DNA from: Candidatus Poribacteria bacterium
Lineage (GTDB): Bacteria > Poribacteria > WGA-4E > WGA-3G
DNA length: 64,000 nt
Assembly: GCA_022825665.1 (NCBI GenBank)
Contig: JAJDWI010000006.1
Span: 44,853 to 108,852, forward strand
Direction: 5' to 3'
Position numbers and translations under genes: made by a program. The notes beneath the pieces were generated by a model. That model ran no database searches, had not been told where the DNA came from, and saw only the letters and a program-made list of their open reading frames with translations. Position 1 is the first letter of the stretch; each line of letters begins with the position of its first letter. Below, piece by piece: positions 8,492 to 15,985 of this stretch.

Positions 8492-8651
8492 TATTTACAA
8501 TAGTTGGACAGAAGCATTCTGTGGCCGCAACAAAGGATAACAGGAATATACATCTATGTCAAGGTGTGGAATGACAGAGCCATTCAATTGCCACTGAAGA
8601 TATTGAAATATACCTCGTTTTTGTCTTCCAATTCTCTGGAATTTGCTTCCT

Positions 8652-8900
8652 TCAAACCGTACCAGTTTTCGTTTTTTGGTACGGTTTTGGTACGGTGGTG
8701 TTATACCAGTCACTGTCTGGGTTGACTGGGGTTTTTATGTAGGTTTTTGCATTTTTTAATTTGCCATTTTTGGTACGGTTTGGGTTTTGGATGATTGACT
8801 GTTTATTGGTGTTACCCTCCTGTATGGAAAATTGGTTGTGATGGTTCTGTTCATGTGTGTAATCTGCTTTTTGACGAATAGTTTTTCTTAAAAATTTCAT
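8652..8900 (-). CDS. Hypothetical small protein, possibly a decayed gene
   Basis: An 82-codon ORF rich in Lys, Asn and Gln with no recognised domain. ATG at 8900 is preceded by AAAGG about 10 bases upstream. Near its end the DNA holds several copies of GGTACGG/CCGTACC, and another frame becomes open over 8600-8670. This suggests a repeat-generated or frameshifted remnant rather than an intact gene. It lies downstream of the strong leftward promoter at 9185-9214. Confidence 0.22.
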   Translation of the reverse strand: MKFLRKTIRQKADYTHEQNHHNQFSIQEGNTNKQSIIQNPNRTKNGKLKNAKTYIKTPVNPDSDWYNTTVPKPYQKTKTGTV

Positions 8901-8947
8901 AAGATTTTCTACCTTTAAAAAGATACAAACGGTATCTTAATTTTACA

Positions 8948-9145
8948 TTACGGTATCTTTTGGTATATTCGGTCTGCGTATAGTGCCTGTCTGGGTTTAT
9001 CGGTGATTTTAATCGGTATTTTCATGAGAAAAAAATTTAATTTTGGTATCTTTTGCATCCTCTGGAAAAATACCAGTTTTTTGACTGCAATTTTGTATAT
9101 TTTTTCTAATTTCATAAGAATGTTGGTATCGTTAAATGTTAACAT
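8948..9145 (-). CDS. Hypothetical small basic protein
   Basis: A 65-codon ORF whose first usable ATG (9145) is 40 bases downstream of a consensus leftward promoter, with AGGTAA just before it. The product is Lys/Ile-rich, with no signal peptide or known motif. The surrounding DNA repeats GGTATC/GATACC several times, so the ORF may be incidental. It is reported because promoter, ribosome-binding site and ORF line up. Confidence 0.22.
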   Translation of the reverse strand: MLTFNDTNILMKLEKIYKIAVKKLVFFQRMQKIPKLNFFLMKIPIKITDKPRQALYADRIYQKIP

Positions 9146-9184
9146 AATTGGGTTACCTATAATCAAAATGTTTATGTGACATGT

Positions 9185-9214
9185 AGTATAACATAGGTAA
9201 CTAACGAATGTCAA
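9185..9214 (-). promoter_or_regulatory. Consensus leftward sigma70-type promoter
   Basis: On the minus strand TTGACA (9214-9209) and TATACT (9190-9185) are 18 bases apart. It points into the 8.5-9.15 kb stretch, which has no recognised gene, only two weak small ORFs and GGTA(C/T)-type repeats. Confidence 0.55.
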
Positions 9215-9316
9215 GTAAATATTTACATTTTTTGTGTTTTTTTGAAATTTATTCACTTTTTATTGTGAAGTGGTTGGAAAATTGGATTATAAGTGTGTAT
9301 TTAGGGTTTCTTAAAC

Positions 9317-9480
9317 TGTCTGAACCAGGATTTGCAGGATTATAGGATTTGCAGGATAAGAGTATTGACTATTACGTTCCTTGCCAAGTATCTACTGTTC
9401 TGCATCTACTATTATTGATTCGTTTCAATTATTAAAAGAGACCGTTAATAAAAGGCATCCTGAAAATCCTGGTTCAGACA
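9317..9480. repeat. MITE-like element, copy 1 (164 bp)
   Basis: Bounded by a perfect 15-bp terminal inverted repeat, TGTCTGAACCAGGAT at 9317-9331 and its inverse complement at 9466-9480. The left end continues with two more GCAGGAT repeats. No transposase is encoded. It is followed by CATGTCGGAGGTTGC, a sequence that also follows the copies at 12000 and 14826. Confidence 0.75.
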
Positions 9481-9534
9481 ACATGTCGGAGGTTGCTTTG
9501 CTTGCTCTGACATCAGGATTGTATGTGAGAATAC

Positions 9535-9655
9535 GGGCGAGGAGACCTCGCCCCTACGGAATGTAATACAAATTCTAATAAATAAAATCACATTTTGAGA
9601 CTTTAATACTAATCCTAATGTCCGAGGCGCAATGAATTGCGCGACTACAAACGCA
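9535..9655. repeat. Compound hairpin repeat with 88-bp unit shared with 47.1 kb
   Basis: The hairpin GGGCGAGG-AGA-CCTCGCCC is at 9535-9553. Bases 9568-9655 recur in inverse orientation and with few changes at 47094-47185. The shared unit contains ATTCTAATAAATAAAA, CATTTTGAGACTTTAATACT and the near-palindrome GCGCAATGAATTGCGC followed by GACTACAAACGC. Confidence 0.75.
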
Positions 9656-9663
9656 TCTCGTCC

Positions 9664-10869
9664 TCACATAGCATGTCTGCTGCTTGTTCGTTTGTCCTGA
9701 GTTAGTGTTTTCTCATAGAGGGAGAGGTATGCATCAGCGATGTTTTTCCAATTGTAGCGTTCGTTGCGTTTAAGTTTTTCTACACTTGCGTTGCCCATCT
9801 CAATGCGTGATTCCCCTGCGTTGATTAGTTTTATGATGCATTCTGCAAGTGTGTCAACATCACCAGGATCAAAGAGTGCGCCGTTAAAGTCATGTTCCAC
9901 CAGTTCATCAATTCCTTCAACACGGCTTGCAACAATGGGTAAACCTGTTCCCATCGCCTCTAAGACAACAAGTGGCATGCCTTCTGATAATGAGGGTAAA
10001 ACGAAGATGTCAGCATCACGGTACTTTTGCGGTAAATTGGGATACTGAACTGCGCCAGCAAAACGGATATGTGAACGTACATTGAGATTAGCTGCTAAAC
10101 TTACTAATTCATCTTCATAGGGTCCATCACCGACAATTTCAATCTCAAAGTTATGTTTGGTTTTGTCAATAATCTGCGGCAGCGCACGAATGAGAAACTG
10201 GAAACCTTTGCGTGGAATGAGTCTACCAATCGCAAGGCATCGGACAATTTGAGGGTTCGGTTGGCGTTGGACCGGTTCAAAACTATCTGGGTCGAACCCA
10301 TCAGGAATGATGTCAATTTTGACATCGGCATCTGTTTCGCGTGCAAGGTCGCGTAAGCCATCGCTACAAGATACGACTGCTGCAGCATTGTCCCAAATCG
10401 CTCGGATAATAGGCTTTAACAGCATGTATAGCCAACGGTAATAAGGTGGATCGGGATCGGGACGAGGAACGTCTCTGCCACCTAAAAACACAACGTACGG
10501 AACATTTCTGAATTTCTGGAGGAGGAATGCACCACCACCTGCTGGAATACCGAAGAATACCTGAACGATGTCGGGTTTGAAGTGCTTAGCGAATTTTATT
10601 CCGTATATGCTGGAACTGATTGCGTAGGTTAACATCTCGTGGACAGCACATACATTCGGGTTTTTACGCATTGCTGGTATACGATGAATATGAATACCAT
10701 CTACTTCCTCTCTTTTAGCACAGTCATGGAATTGTGATGTAATGAGATGCACCTCATGTCCTGCTGCTGCGAAATGTTTGCCCAAATAATAACTTACCCA
10801 ACCACCTCCGCCGCCGATTGGTGGGAACTCGTGATTGAACATCAATATCTTTCGTTTATAAGATGTCAA
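9664..10869 (-). CDS. GT4-family glycosyltransferase
   Basis: Transfers a sugar from a nucleotide-sugar donor, with retention of configuration, probably in surface polysaccharide or glycolipid synthesis. The 401-residue GT-B protein starts with FPPIGGGGGWVSYYLGK (acceptor domain). The donor domain has AIGRLIPRKGF, VGDGPYEDEL and the E-x7-E site in PSLSEGMPLVVLEAMGTGLP. The start is probably the TTG at 10869, directly after the stop of the upstream ATP-grasp gene; an ATG ten codons in is the alternative. The tight junction indicates a two-gene operon with that gene. Confidence 0.9.
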   Translation of the reverse strand: MTSYKRKILMFNHEFPPIGGGGGWVSYYLGKHFAAAGHEVHLITSQFHDCAKREEVDGIHIHRIPAMRKNPNVCAVHEMLTYAISSSIYGIKFAKHFKPDIVQVFFGIPAGGGAFLLQKFRNVPYVVFLGGRDVPRPDPDPPYYRWLYMLLKPIIRAIWDNAAAVVSCSDGLRDLARETDADVKIDIIPDGFDPDSFEPVQRQPNPQIVRCLAIGRLIPRKGFQFLIRALPQIIDKTKHNFEIEIVGDGPYEDELVSLAANLNVRSHIRFAGAVQYPNLPQKYRDADIFVLPSLSEGMPLVVLEAMGTGLPIVASRVEGIDELVEHDFNGALFDPGDVDTLAECIIKLINAGESRIEMGNASVEKLKRNERYNWKNIADAYLSLYEKTLTQDKRTSSRHAM

Positions 10870-11772
10870 TTATTTACCCATGCCTTTTCGGGAGTGATTT
10901 TCTGCTAACTGAACAGCGAATGCAATCATTGCCTCGGCAATATCAATTCCTGAGACGGACTGGAGTTCCTCAAATCCGGGTGAAGGATTAACTTCAAGGA
11001 TGACCGGTCCGTTTTTTGTTTGAAGTAGATCTACGCCTGCGATATTTAGTTGTAGTGCCTCCGCTGCAGCAGTTGCAATTTGTTTGTATTCTTCTGTTAT
11101 CGTTATCGCTTCTCCGTTTGCCCCTTGGTGTATGTTTGCTCGGAATTCGCCATTGACTGCACGTCTTTTCATCGCTGCTATTGGCTTACCGCCGACTACA
11201 AGTATTCGGATGTCAACACCGGCGGCTTCTGCAATAAAGGATTGAATTATATAATCCCGATGCATGTCACAAAGTGCATCTACGGTAGAGGTGAGTGATG
11301 TAGGTGTATCTAACAACATAACTCCCATGCCGTGCGTGCCGTAGAATGGTTTTAATATAAATGGGTATTCGCCTATATCCTGTGCAATGTCTTCTAAATA
11401 TGTTGCGGAACCGACAGTGAGACTTGGTGGAATTGGCAACCCGTGTTGTGAGAGGATGCGTAGGGAACGGAACTTGTGCCGTGCATCCGCGATTGCACGT
11501 GCTGAGTTTACTACTGGAATTCCGAGCCATTCATATTGGTAGACTACCTCGCCACCATATCTTGCTGTTGCGCTTGAGAGTCGCGGGATAACGACATCAC
11601 AATTATCTGCTGGTTTTCCGTGGTATGTGATCTGATTTCCGTTTCCACCGATTTGTAGGTAGAAACCGAATGGGTCATAGACAATAGCAGTATGTCCTGC
11701 TTTTTCGGCTGCAATAACAAGGCTACGGGTTGAGTGGTTTTCGGGTCCACGGGAAAGGATGGCGATTTTCAT
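10870..11772 (-). CDS. RimK-like ATP-grasp ligase
   Basis: A 300-residue member of the ATP-grasp family that ligates a carboxylate to an amine, for example adding glutamate to a peptide, protein or cofactor. It has an N-terminal pre-ATP-grasp domain, then FILKPFYGTHGMGV (ATP-binding Lys and glycine loop), the GVDIRILVVGGK strand, RAVNGEFRANIHQGA and the metal-binding VDLLQTKNGPVILEVNPSPGF. The start ATG 11772 is preferred over the in-frame TTG at 11778. It comes first in an operon with the glycosyltransferase that starts at its stop codon. The substrate is unknown; lysine-carrier or coenzyme-type ligases are alternatives to ribosomal S6 modification. Confidence 0.87.
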   Translation of the reverse strand: MKIAILSRGPENHSTRSLVIAAEKAGHTAIVYDPFGFYLQIGGNGNQITYHGKPADNCDVVIPRLSSATARYGGEVVYQYEWLGIPVVNSARAIADARHKFRSLRILSQHGLPIPPSLTVGSATYLEDIAQDIGEYPFILKPFYGTHGMGVMLLDTPTSLTSTVDALCDMHRDYIIQSFIAEAAGVDIRILVVGGKPIAAMKRRAVNGEFRANIHQGANGEAITITEEYKQIATAAAEALQLNIAGVDLLQTKNGPVILEVNPSPGFEELQSVSGIDIAEAMIAFAVQLAENHSRKGMGK

Positions 11773-11787
11773 AGTCAAGATTGTTGT

Positions 11788-11822
11788 CAGTTATCAGTTT
11801 TCAGTAGTCAGTTATCAGTTGT
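11788..11822. repeat. Short tandem repeat CAGTTATCAGTT
   Basis: Two copies of GTCAGTTATCAGTT are separated by TTCAGTA. They lie in the 522-base gap upstream of the ATP-grasp gene. A half-copy of the AGGATTTTCAGGAT repeat follows at 11827. No gene is visible in 11779-11999. Confidence 0.5.
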
Positions 11823-11999
11823 TGGAACAAGGATTTTCAGGATTAGTTATCTGCTTAGTCAATGTTTCATTAATAATGATACAGTCTATCTCATTAATAC
11901 AATAGTTTGTCAAGTTAAATTGTTGAATCTTGTTTGCTGTCAATTAGTTATACACCATGAGCGTTAATTTAGCGATTCTTGTCTGTCTGAATCGCTTGT

Positions 12000-12140
12000 T
12001 GTCTGAACCAGGATTTGCAGGATTTCAGGATTTCCAGGATTAGGAGTTAGTTATTATATATTCTGTTGTAAAGGATGAAAGGCTATCTATTGCAAAAGAA
12101 CTTTGGCATATAAATTTTATCCTGAAAATTCTGGCAGACA
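12000..12140. repeat. MITE-like element, copy 2 (degraded right end)
   Basis: The left end TGTCTGAACCAGGAT (12000-12014) is identical to copy 1. The right end is degraded (ATTCTGGCAGACA, with two bases lost). The interior shares TATATTCTGTTGTAAAGGA with copy 4 at 19.4 kb. It is followed by CATGTCGGAGGTCGC. Confidence 0.65.
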
Positions 12141-12199
12141 TAATTCATGTCGGAGGTCGCTTTGCTCGCTCCTACCTACGGGCATGTATATGAGAATGC

Positions 12200-12270
12200 G
12201 GGCGAGGAGACCTTGCCCCTACGATAATGTAAGAACCGTAATGAATTCAGCGACTATATATGTATCTCCT
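12200..12270. repeat. Compound hairpin repeat, degraded copy
   Basis: GGGCGAGG-AGA-CCTTGCCC (12200-12218) is followed by CTACGATAATGTAAGAACCGTAATGAATTC, a mutated version of the units at 6772 and 9535. The distal arm has lost its palindrome. Confidence 0.55.
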
Positions 12271-12293
12271 CCTAAAATTGACGCGTATGGGTG

Positions 12294-13331
12294 TCAATTA
12301 TTTTTTGTATTATACGTGATTTTCAGAAATTCGTCTAATTCTTCAAAGGTATCAAATATTTTGTCACATAGATTTTCAAAGAAGATGCTACGGGTCTCGT
12401 TGTAGACGGCGTATACGGGTTTGTTATGACGGGTGGCGTAGTTCATCTCGCTTAAAACACCGGGGGACAATTTGTCGGTGGGATAGATGACTACGACAAA
12501 ATCACTCTGGTGGACGAACTGGTAATCCCGTGAAATAGTTCGGGTTTTTATCTGCTCAATGACATCATCATCTAACTCACTCATCGTTTCGGGTACGTTC
12601 AGCATGTCGTCATCTGCTTCTGCTTTGGAGAATGTGACAAGTGCCATGTCCTTTATGGCAAGCGGGTCGAAACAGATATATGATTTGGAAAGTTTTTCTC
12701 CTAACTTGCGTATTCTCTGTATTTCTTCGGGTGTGTCTCTTAAGAGTGTTATCGGATAACTGAGATAGAATTTCGGTTTTTCTGAAAAGAGTAGTTCATA
12801 GAAATTTACGAGATTATGTTGTCTTGCGACGGTGTAGTGCGGTTTTTCTGTGAGATGTGCAAGTTGTCTTGTAAGGAATTCTTCCTCGTCTAACCAGACG
12901 TTGAGGGCTGCTTTTCTGGTCCCTGACCATTGCGTGCTTTTTTCCATGCGTTGGTAGATGTCGGCTATGTTGTCAACGACATTGATGAACATATCGGGTG
13001 GAAGTATTTCTATGTCTTTGAATGAGAAGCCTTCCAGTAGGCTGCCACGCCATCGGAAGCATGCGTGTAATCCTATGATTGCATGTTGATAGGCTTGGGC
13101 ATCTCTTGCTATTTCGTAGAATGCGGTGCGTCGCGCAAGGGATAAGACGGCTGGGTCGGAGTCGAGGACTTTTTCTGTGAAGTGGACGCGGGATTCTGCG
13201 GCTACGCGGTGCATGTAATCGCCTACGTTGAAGAATCCGATGTTGAGTTGTCGCTGGATGCAGAGTGCTTCGAAGTCTTTTATGAGTTCTTTGCGTCCTG
13301 AACAACTAATGCCTGTGCAGATGATGTTCAT
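12294..13331 (-). CDS. P-loop kinase-like protein with deoxyribosyltransferase-like C-terminus
   Basis: A 345-residue two-domain protein. The N-terminus (residues 1-15) reads as a P-loop of the adenylate-kinase type, but the Walker A is GISCSGRKE, with Arg-Lys in place of Lys-Ser/Thr, so nucleotide binding may be altered. The C-terminal third (from about residue 195) has FYLSYPITLLRDTPEE, DFVVVIYPTDKLSPG and a Glu in LSEMNYATRHNKPVYAVY, the pattern of nucleoside 2-deoxyribosyltransferase-like folds. This suggests a nucleotide- or nucleoside-handling enzyme; the reaction is not known. Its first ~20 codons are duplicated 1.4 kb upstream at 14667-14742, on the far side of the DUF2971 gene pair. 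Confidence 0.6.
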   Translation of the reverse strand: MNIICTGISCSGRKELIKDFEALCIQRQLNIGFFNVGDYMHRVAAESRVHFTEKVLDSDPAVLSLARRTAFYEIARDAQAYQHAIIGLHACFRWRGSLLEGFSFKDIEILPPDMFINVVDNIADIYQRMEKSTQWSGTRKAALNVWLDEEEFLTRQLAHLTEKPHYTVARQHNLVNFYELLFSEKPKFYLSYPITLLRDTPEEIQRIRKLGEKLSKSYICFDPLAIKDMALVTFSKAEADDDMLNVPETMSELDDDVIEQIKTRTISRDYQFVHQSDFVVVIYPTDKLSPGVLSEMNYATRHNKPVYAVYNETRSIFFENLCDKIFDTFEELDEFLKITYNTKNN

Positions 13332-13402
13332 TGTTTGGTGACCTTAGTGCTGATATAACCTTTCTAAACTTGTGTCTTTGCCAGTGTTATCTAAAATAGA
13401 CG

Positions 13403-13771
13403 CTATCCTTTAAATTCCGTAAAAATATCACCAAGTCTTACGGCTATATCTTTAATTGTTCCTTCATTACCAAGACTAAGCATATCCATTTTTTTAGTTT
13501 CTGTATCAAAAGTTTTATAATAAATACAATATGTGAAACGATAAGAGCGGAACCAACTGTCTACATCCATGGCTGGAATTTCTCCTTTGAATCCTAAAAC
13601 TATCATTTTAACCATTTTTTTATTCAAAGGAGGTTTTAAATGACTTAATAATAATTCCTCGTAAAGAACCCAATTAATATCTACTAATGACCAATCTATA
13701 GAAAAATCTTCTGCTTCTTCTTTCAGAATTTGTTCAAATTTTTTGTCAACAACAACCTTTATTTTTTTCAT
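13403..13771 (-). CDS. Hypothetical protein, partner of DUF2971 gene
   Basis: A 122-residue, Lys- and aromatic-rich protein that I do not recognise. It has no signal peptide or membrane segment. Its ATG overlaps the TAA of the DUF2971 gene by one base (TAATG), which indicates translational coupling and a shared function. Both genes are visibly more AT-rich than the flanking kinase-like gene, a sign of separate origin. Confidence 0.6.
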   Translation of the reverse strand: MKKIKVVVDKKFEQILKEEAEDFSIDWSLVDINWVLYEELLLSHLKPPLNKKMVKMIVLGFKGEIPAMDVDSWFRSYRFTYCIYYKTFDTETKKMDMLSLGNEGTIKDIAVRLGDIFTEFKG

Positions 13772-14601
13772 TATAAACCTCCGTCTGTGATAATTTCGTC
13801 TAAAGCAGGAGAGTCTAAAAGTGTTGATGGATTAACTCGAAAATTAAATCCGTATTTGTCAACTACTGATCTGACAGTCTCTGTAATCCAATTCTCGGCA
13901 TAAGGTGAAACAATGACTTCATCAATTAACGTATCAACATCAATATTAAAAAGCATGCCGATATCACATATATCCGGCAATCCAATCTCTAAAAAAGAGT
14001 CTACAGTCTGATTATTTAAAGCGTCCATGACGAAAGGATCAATATCAACGACTAACCGAACTTCTTGCTCATGTTCATATTCTTTTCTCTTTTGGAAATA
14101 AGGGAAATATGTCAACTTTTTAGCTAATGGGATTTCGCTGTTTAGAAAGTTTTGCATATATTGGTTGTCATCTGTGTTATCATAGATATACTCTATTTTA
14201 CCGATATAAATAGAATGTGTGTTTGTTAGACTATTTTTCATTTTTTGCATAGTTGTTTTGATAGCAACACCACTGTTACGCATGTAATATTTTTCCCACA
14301 TTGCCATCGACTCTACTATATTCTGATGCCAGCAGTTACACATAACATATTTACGAGAATCTTCATTTCTTTTCATTATTGCTTCTACAAACTCTTCTGG
14401 TGCAACACGCGTAAGGGAATGTTTGTAAGCATCTATAATACTTTGTGGTATAAATCCTTCGTATGGATCCTCAAATTTATCAGCTCTTGTAAAAAACAAA
14501 GATTCTGTAACTAATAAATTAACAAATTTCTCAAAGTTTGTGTATCGCCACAAAGTATCTTCATCGTTTGGAGGATTAATTCCCTCTAATTCTTCATACA
14601 T
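13771..14601 (-). CDS. DUF2971 family protein
   Basis: A 276-residue protein of the DUF2971 family, whose biochemical role is unknown; members occur in defence-type and mobile regions. Family features include LWRYTNFEKFVNLL with FTRADKFEDPYEG at the N-terminus and CWHQNIVESMAMWEKYY followed by GVAIKTT in the middle. Conserved Trp, His and Glu residues there suggest an enzymatic or ligand site. The start is ATG 14601 with AAGGTG upstream; the in-frame TTG at 14619 overlaps it. It is the first gene of a coupled pair with the 122-residue protein and is AT-rich. Together they look like an inserted two-gene cassette. Confidence 0.75.
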   Translation of the reverse strand: MYEELEGINPPNDEDTLWRYTNFEKFVNLLVTESLFFTRADKFEDPYEGFIPQSIIDAYKHSLTRVAPEEFVEAIMKRNEDSRKYVMCNCWHQNIVESMAMWEKYYMRNSGVAIKTTMQKMKNSLTNTHSIYIGKIEYIYDNTDDNQYMQNFLNSEIPLAKKLTYFPYFQKRKEYEHEQEVRLVVDIDPFVMDALNNQTVDSFLEIGLPDICDIGMLFNIDVDTLIDEVIVSPYAENWITETVRSVVDKYGFNFRVNPSTLLDSPALDEIITDGGL

Positions 14602-14666
14602 TAAAAACACCTTATACAAGGATAATAAAAATTCTTACGCAACCTATCGTATATCTGTTCCCCTCA

Positions 14667-14742
14667 TCAAAGTCTTTTATGAGTTCTTTGCGTCCTGAGC
14701 AACTGATGCCTGTACAGATGATGTTCATTGTTTAGTTACCTT
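14667..14742 (-). pseudogene. Duplicated 5' fragment of the P-loop kinase-like gene
   Basis: These 76 bases match 13270-13345 with about six differences and no gap. They carry the last bases before the start codon and the first ~20 codons (MNIICTGISCSGRKELIK...). After that the homology stops abruptly and the frame runs into unrelated sequence. The fragment lies in the same orientation as the intact gene, on the opposite side of the DUF2971 cassette, so cassette and duplication probably arose in one event. Confidence 0.8.
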
Positions 14743-14825
14743 TACTTGTTCTCAAGTTCTCTACTTATTCTCCCATTCTCTGTAGGAGCGACCGACGAAT
14801 ACCCATATACGTCAATTTTAGGATC

Positions 14826-14971
14826 TGTCTGAACCAGGATTTTCAGGATTACAGGATTTTCAGGATAAGAGAGTGGTATGCCAATGTTACTTGGCAAAGG
14901 TAGCCCTTCATCCTGGACAACGGAATATATATATACACAAACTCCTAATCCTGAAAATCTTGGTTCAGACA
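14826..14971. repeat. MITE-like element, copy 3 (146 bp)
   Basis: TGTCTGAACCAGGAT at 14826-14840 faces ATCTTGGTTCAGACA at 14957-14971, with one mismatch in the inverted repeat. The interior, from GATAAGAGAGTGGTATGCC to TTACTTGGCAAA, is the inverse complement of the interior of copy 4, so the two copies lie in opposite orientation. It is followed by ACATGTCGGAGGTCGC. Confidence 0.78.
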
Positions 14972-15022
14972 AAATACATGTCGGAGGTCGCTACGCTCGC
15001 TTAGACCTACAATATAAACTCA

Positions 15023-15044
15023 GGTTCGGTTAGGAAACTGAACC
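15023..15044. repeat. Short hairpin GGTTnGGTT-AGGA-AACnGAACC
   Basis: GGTTCGGTT-AGGA-AACTGAACC has one mismatch in the stem. It shares the AGGA loop and the following CTACCG with the hairpin at 8406-8425. It lies 17 bases from the PhyH gene end and could also act as a weak transcript end. Confidence 0.45.
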
Positions 15045-15060
15045 TACCGTTATGGCGTAC

Positions 15061-15864
15061 TTACTCCCTTTCTGCTGCTAAGGATTTTAGTTTTGCGAGT
15101 GCTTCTTGCTCCTCTTCTATCCAAGGTCGGTGTGCGGGTTTGTCCAACTTTTGGGACGGACCGCTGAAGACAAGGATATATGCCCTACGTTCTTGGTCTG
15201 TGCTGTTGGGTGCAGAATAGTGTAGGGTGCGACAATGATGGAACGTTGCTCCGCCTGCGGGTATGGGACATACTACTGCCTCTGATGGATCAACATCATC
15301 GGTGACTAAGCCGTGTACGAGTGGATCGTTGTTGATGTGCCGATGCCAACGCACGTCGCCTTTGTGGGATTTAGGGATAAAATGGAGACATCCACTTTCA
15401 AGCGTTGCTTTGTCAAGGGGAAGCCAAACGCTCAAACTATGTGGCAGGACGGTTGGATTCCAATATGCTTCGTCTTGGTGCCACGGGGTTTCGTTTCCGT
15501 AGTTTGCAGGCTTTAGTATCATGTGTCCACCGCCACCGACATTTTCCATTTCAACGCTGAGCAGTTTTGCTGCGAGTCTGCGTGCGTTTTGGAAATAGAT
15601 AGATTCTCGGAGTTCAGGGAATTGTGCTTCAGGACCTAAGACTTGGGGTAGTGTCTCTCTACCTTTATGTGCACGGGGACCTGCTAAATCAAAATAACGT
15701 CCCTGTTCCTCACCTGTGCGTTCAGTGAAGAGTTCATCGTAAATTCCCTTGAGCCATTCTATTTCTTTATCAGTCGTGATGCGCGGAATGCTGAGATATC
15801 CGTTTTCTTGAAAAAAGGTTACTTGTTCGTCGGTTATATCCACATGAAAATCGTTGTTATTCAT
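15061..15864 (-). CDS. Phytanoyl-CoA dioxygenase (PhyH) family oxygenase
   Basis: Fe(II)/2-oxoglutarate-dependent oxygenase of the PhyH family, 267 residues, close to the family length. The double-stranded beta-helix shows the iron triad: His and Asp in TPWHQDEAYW (about residue 135) and the distal His in HHCRTLHYSAPN. Arg in ERRAYILVF is the likely 2-oxoglutarate anchor. The first part holds the typical FFQENGYLSIPRI opening. ATG 15864 is taken; a TTG six codons upstream has no better site. The natural substrate is unknown. Families like this are strongly expanded in sponge-associated bacteria. Confidence 0.9.
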   Translation of the reverse strand: MNNNDFHVDITDEQVTFFQENGYLSIPRITTDKEIEWLKGIYDELFTERTGEEQGRYFDLAGPRAHKGRETLPQVLGPEAQFPELRESIYFQNARRLAAKLLSVEMENVGGGGHMILKPANYGNETPWHQDEAYWNPTVLPHSLSVWLPLDKATLESGCLHFIPKSHKGDVRWHRHINNDPLVHGLVTDDVDPSEAVVCPIPAGGATFHHCRTLHYSAPNSTDQERRAYILVFSGPSQKLDKPAHRPWIEEEQEALAKLKSLAAERE

Positions 15865-15934
15865 ATATAGTAAACCCCACAATTATTGATATGTATTGTC
15901 CCAGTGGAAAATTCAAAAATAGATAATGAATATA

Positions 15935-15968
15935 AGAGGCGCAATGAATTGCGCGACTACAAACGCGT
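15935..15968. repeat. GCGCAATGAATTGCGC palindromic repeat
   Basis: AGAGGCGCAATGAATTGCGCGACTACAAACGCGTT: a 7-bp arm, 2-base centre, 7-bp arm near-palindrome followed by the constant GACTAC tail. The same core is at 9625-9655 and inverted at 47094-47126. Confidence 0.7.
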
Positions 15969-15985
15969 TTAAGATTTTGCTAAAA

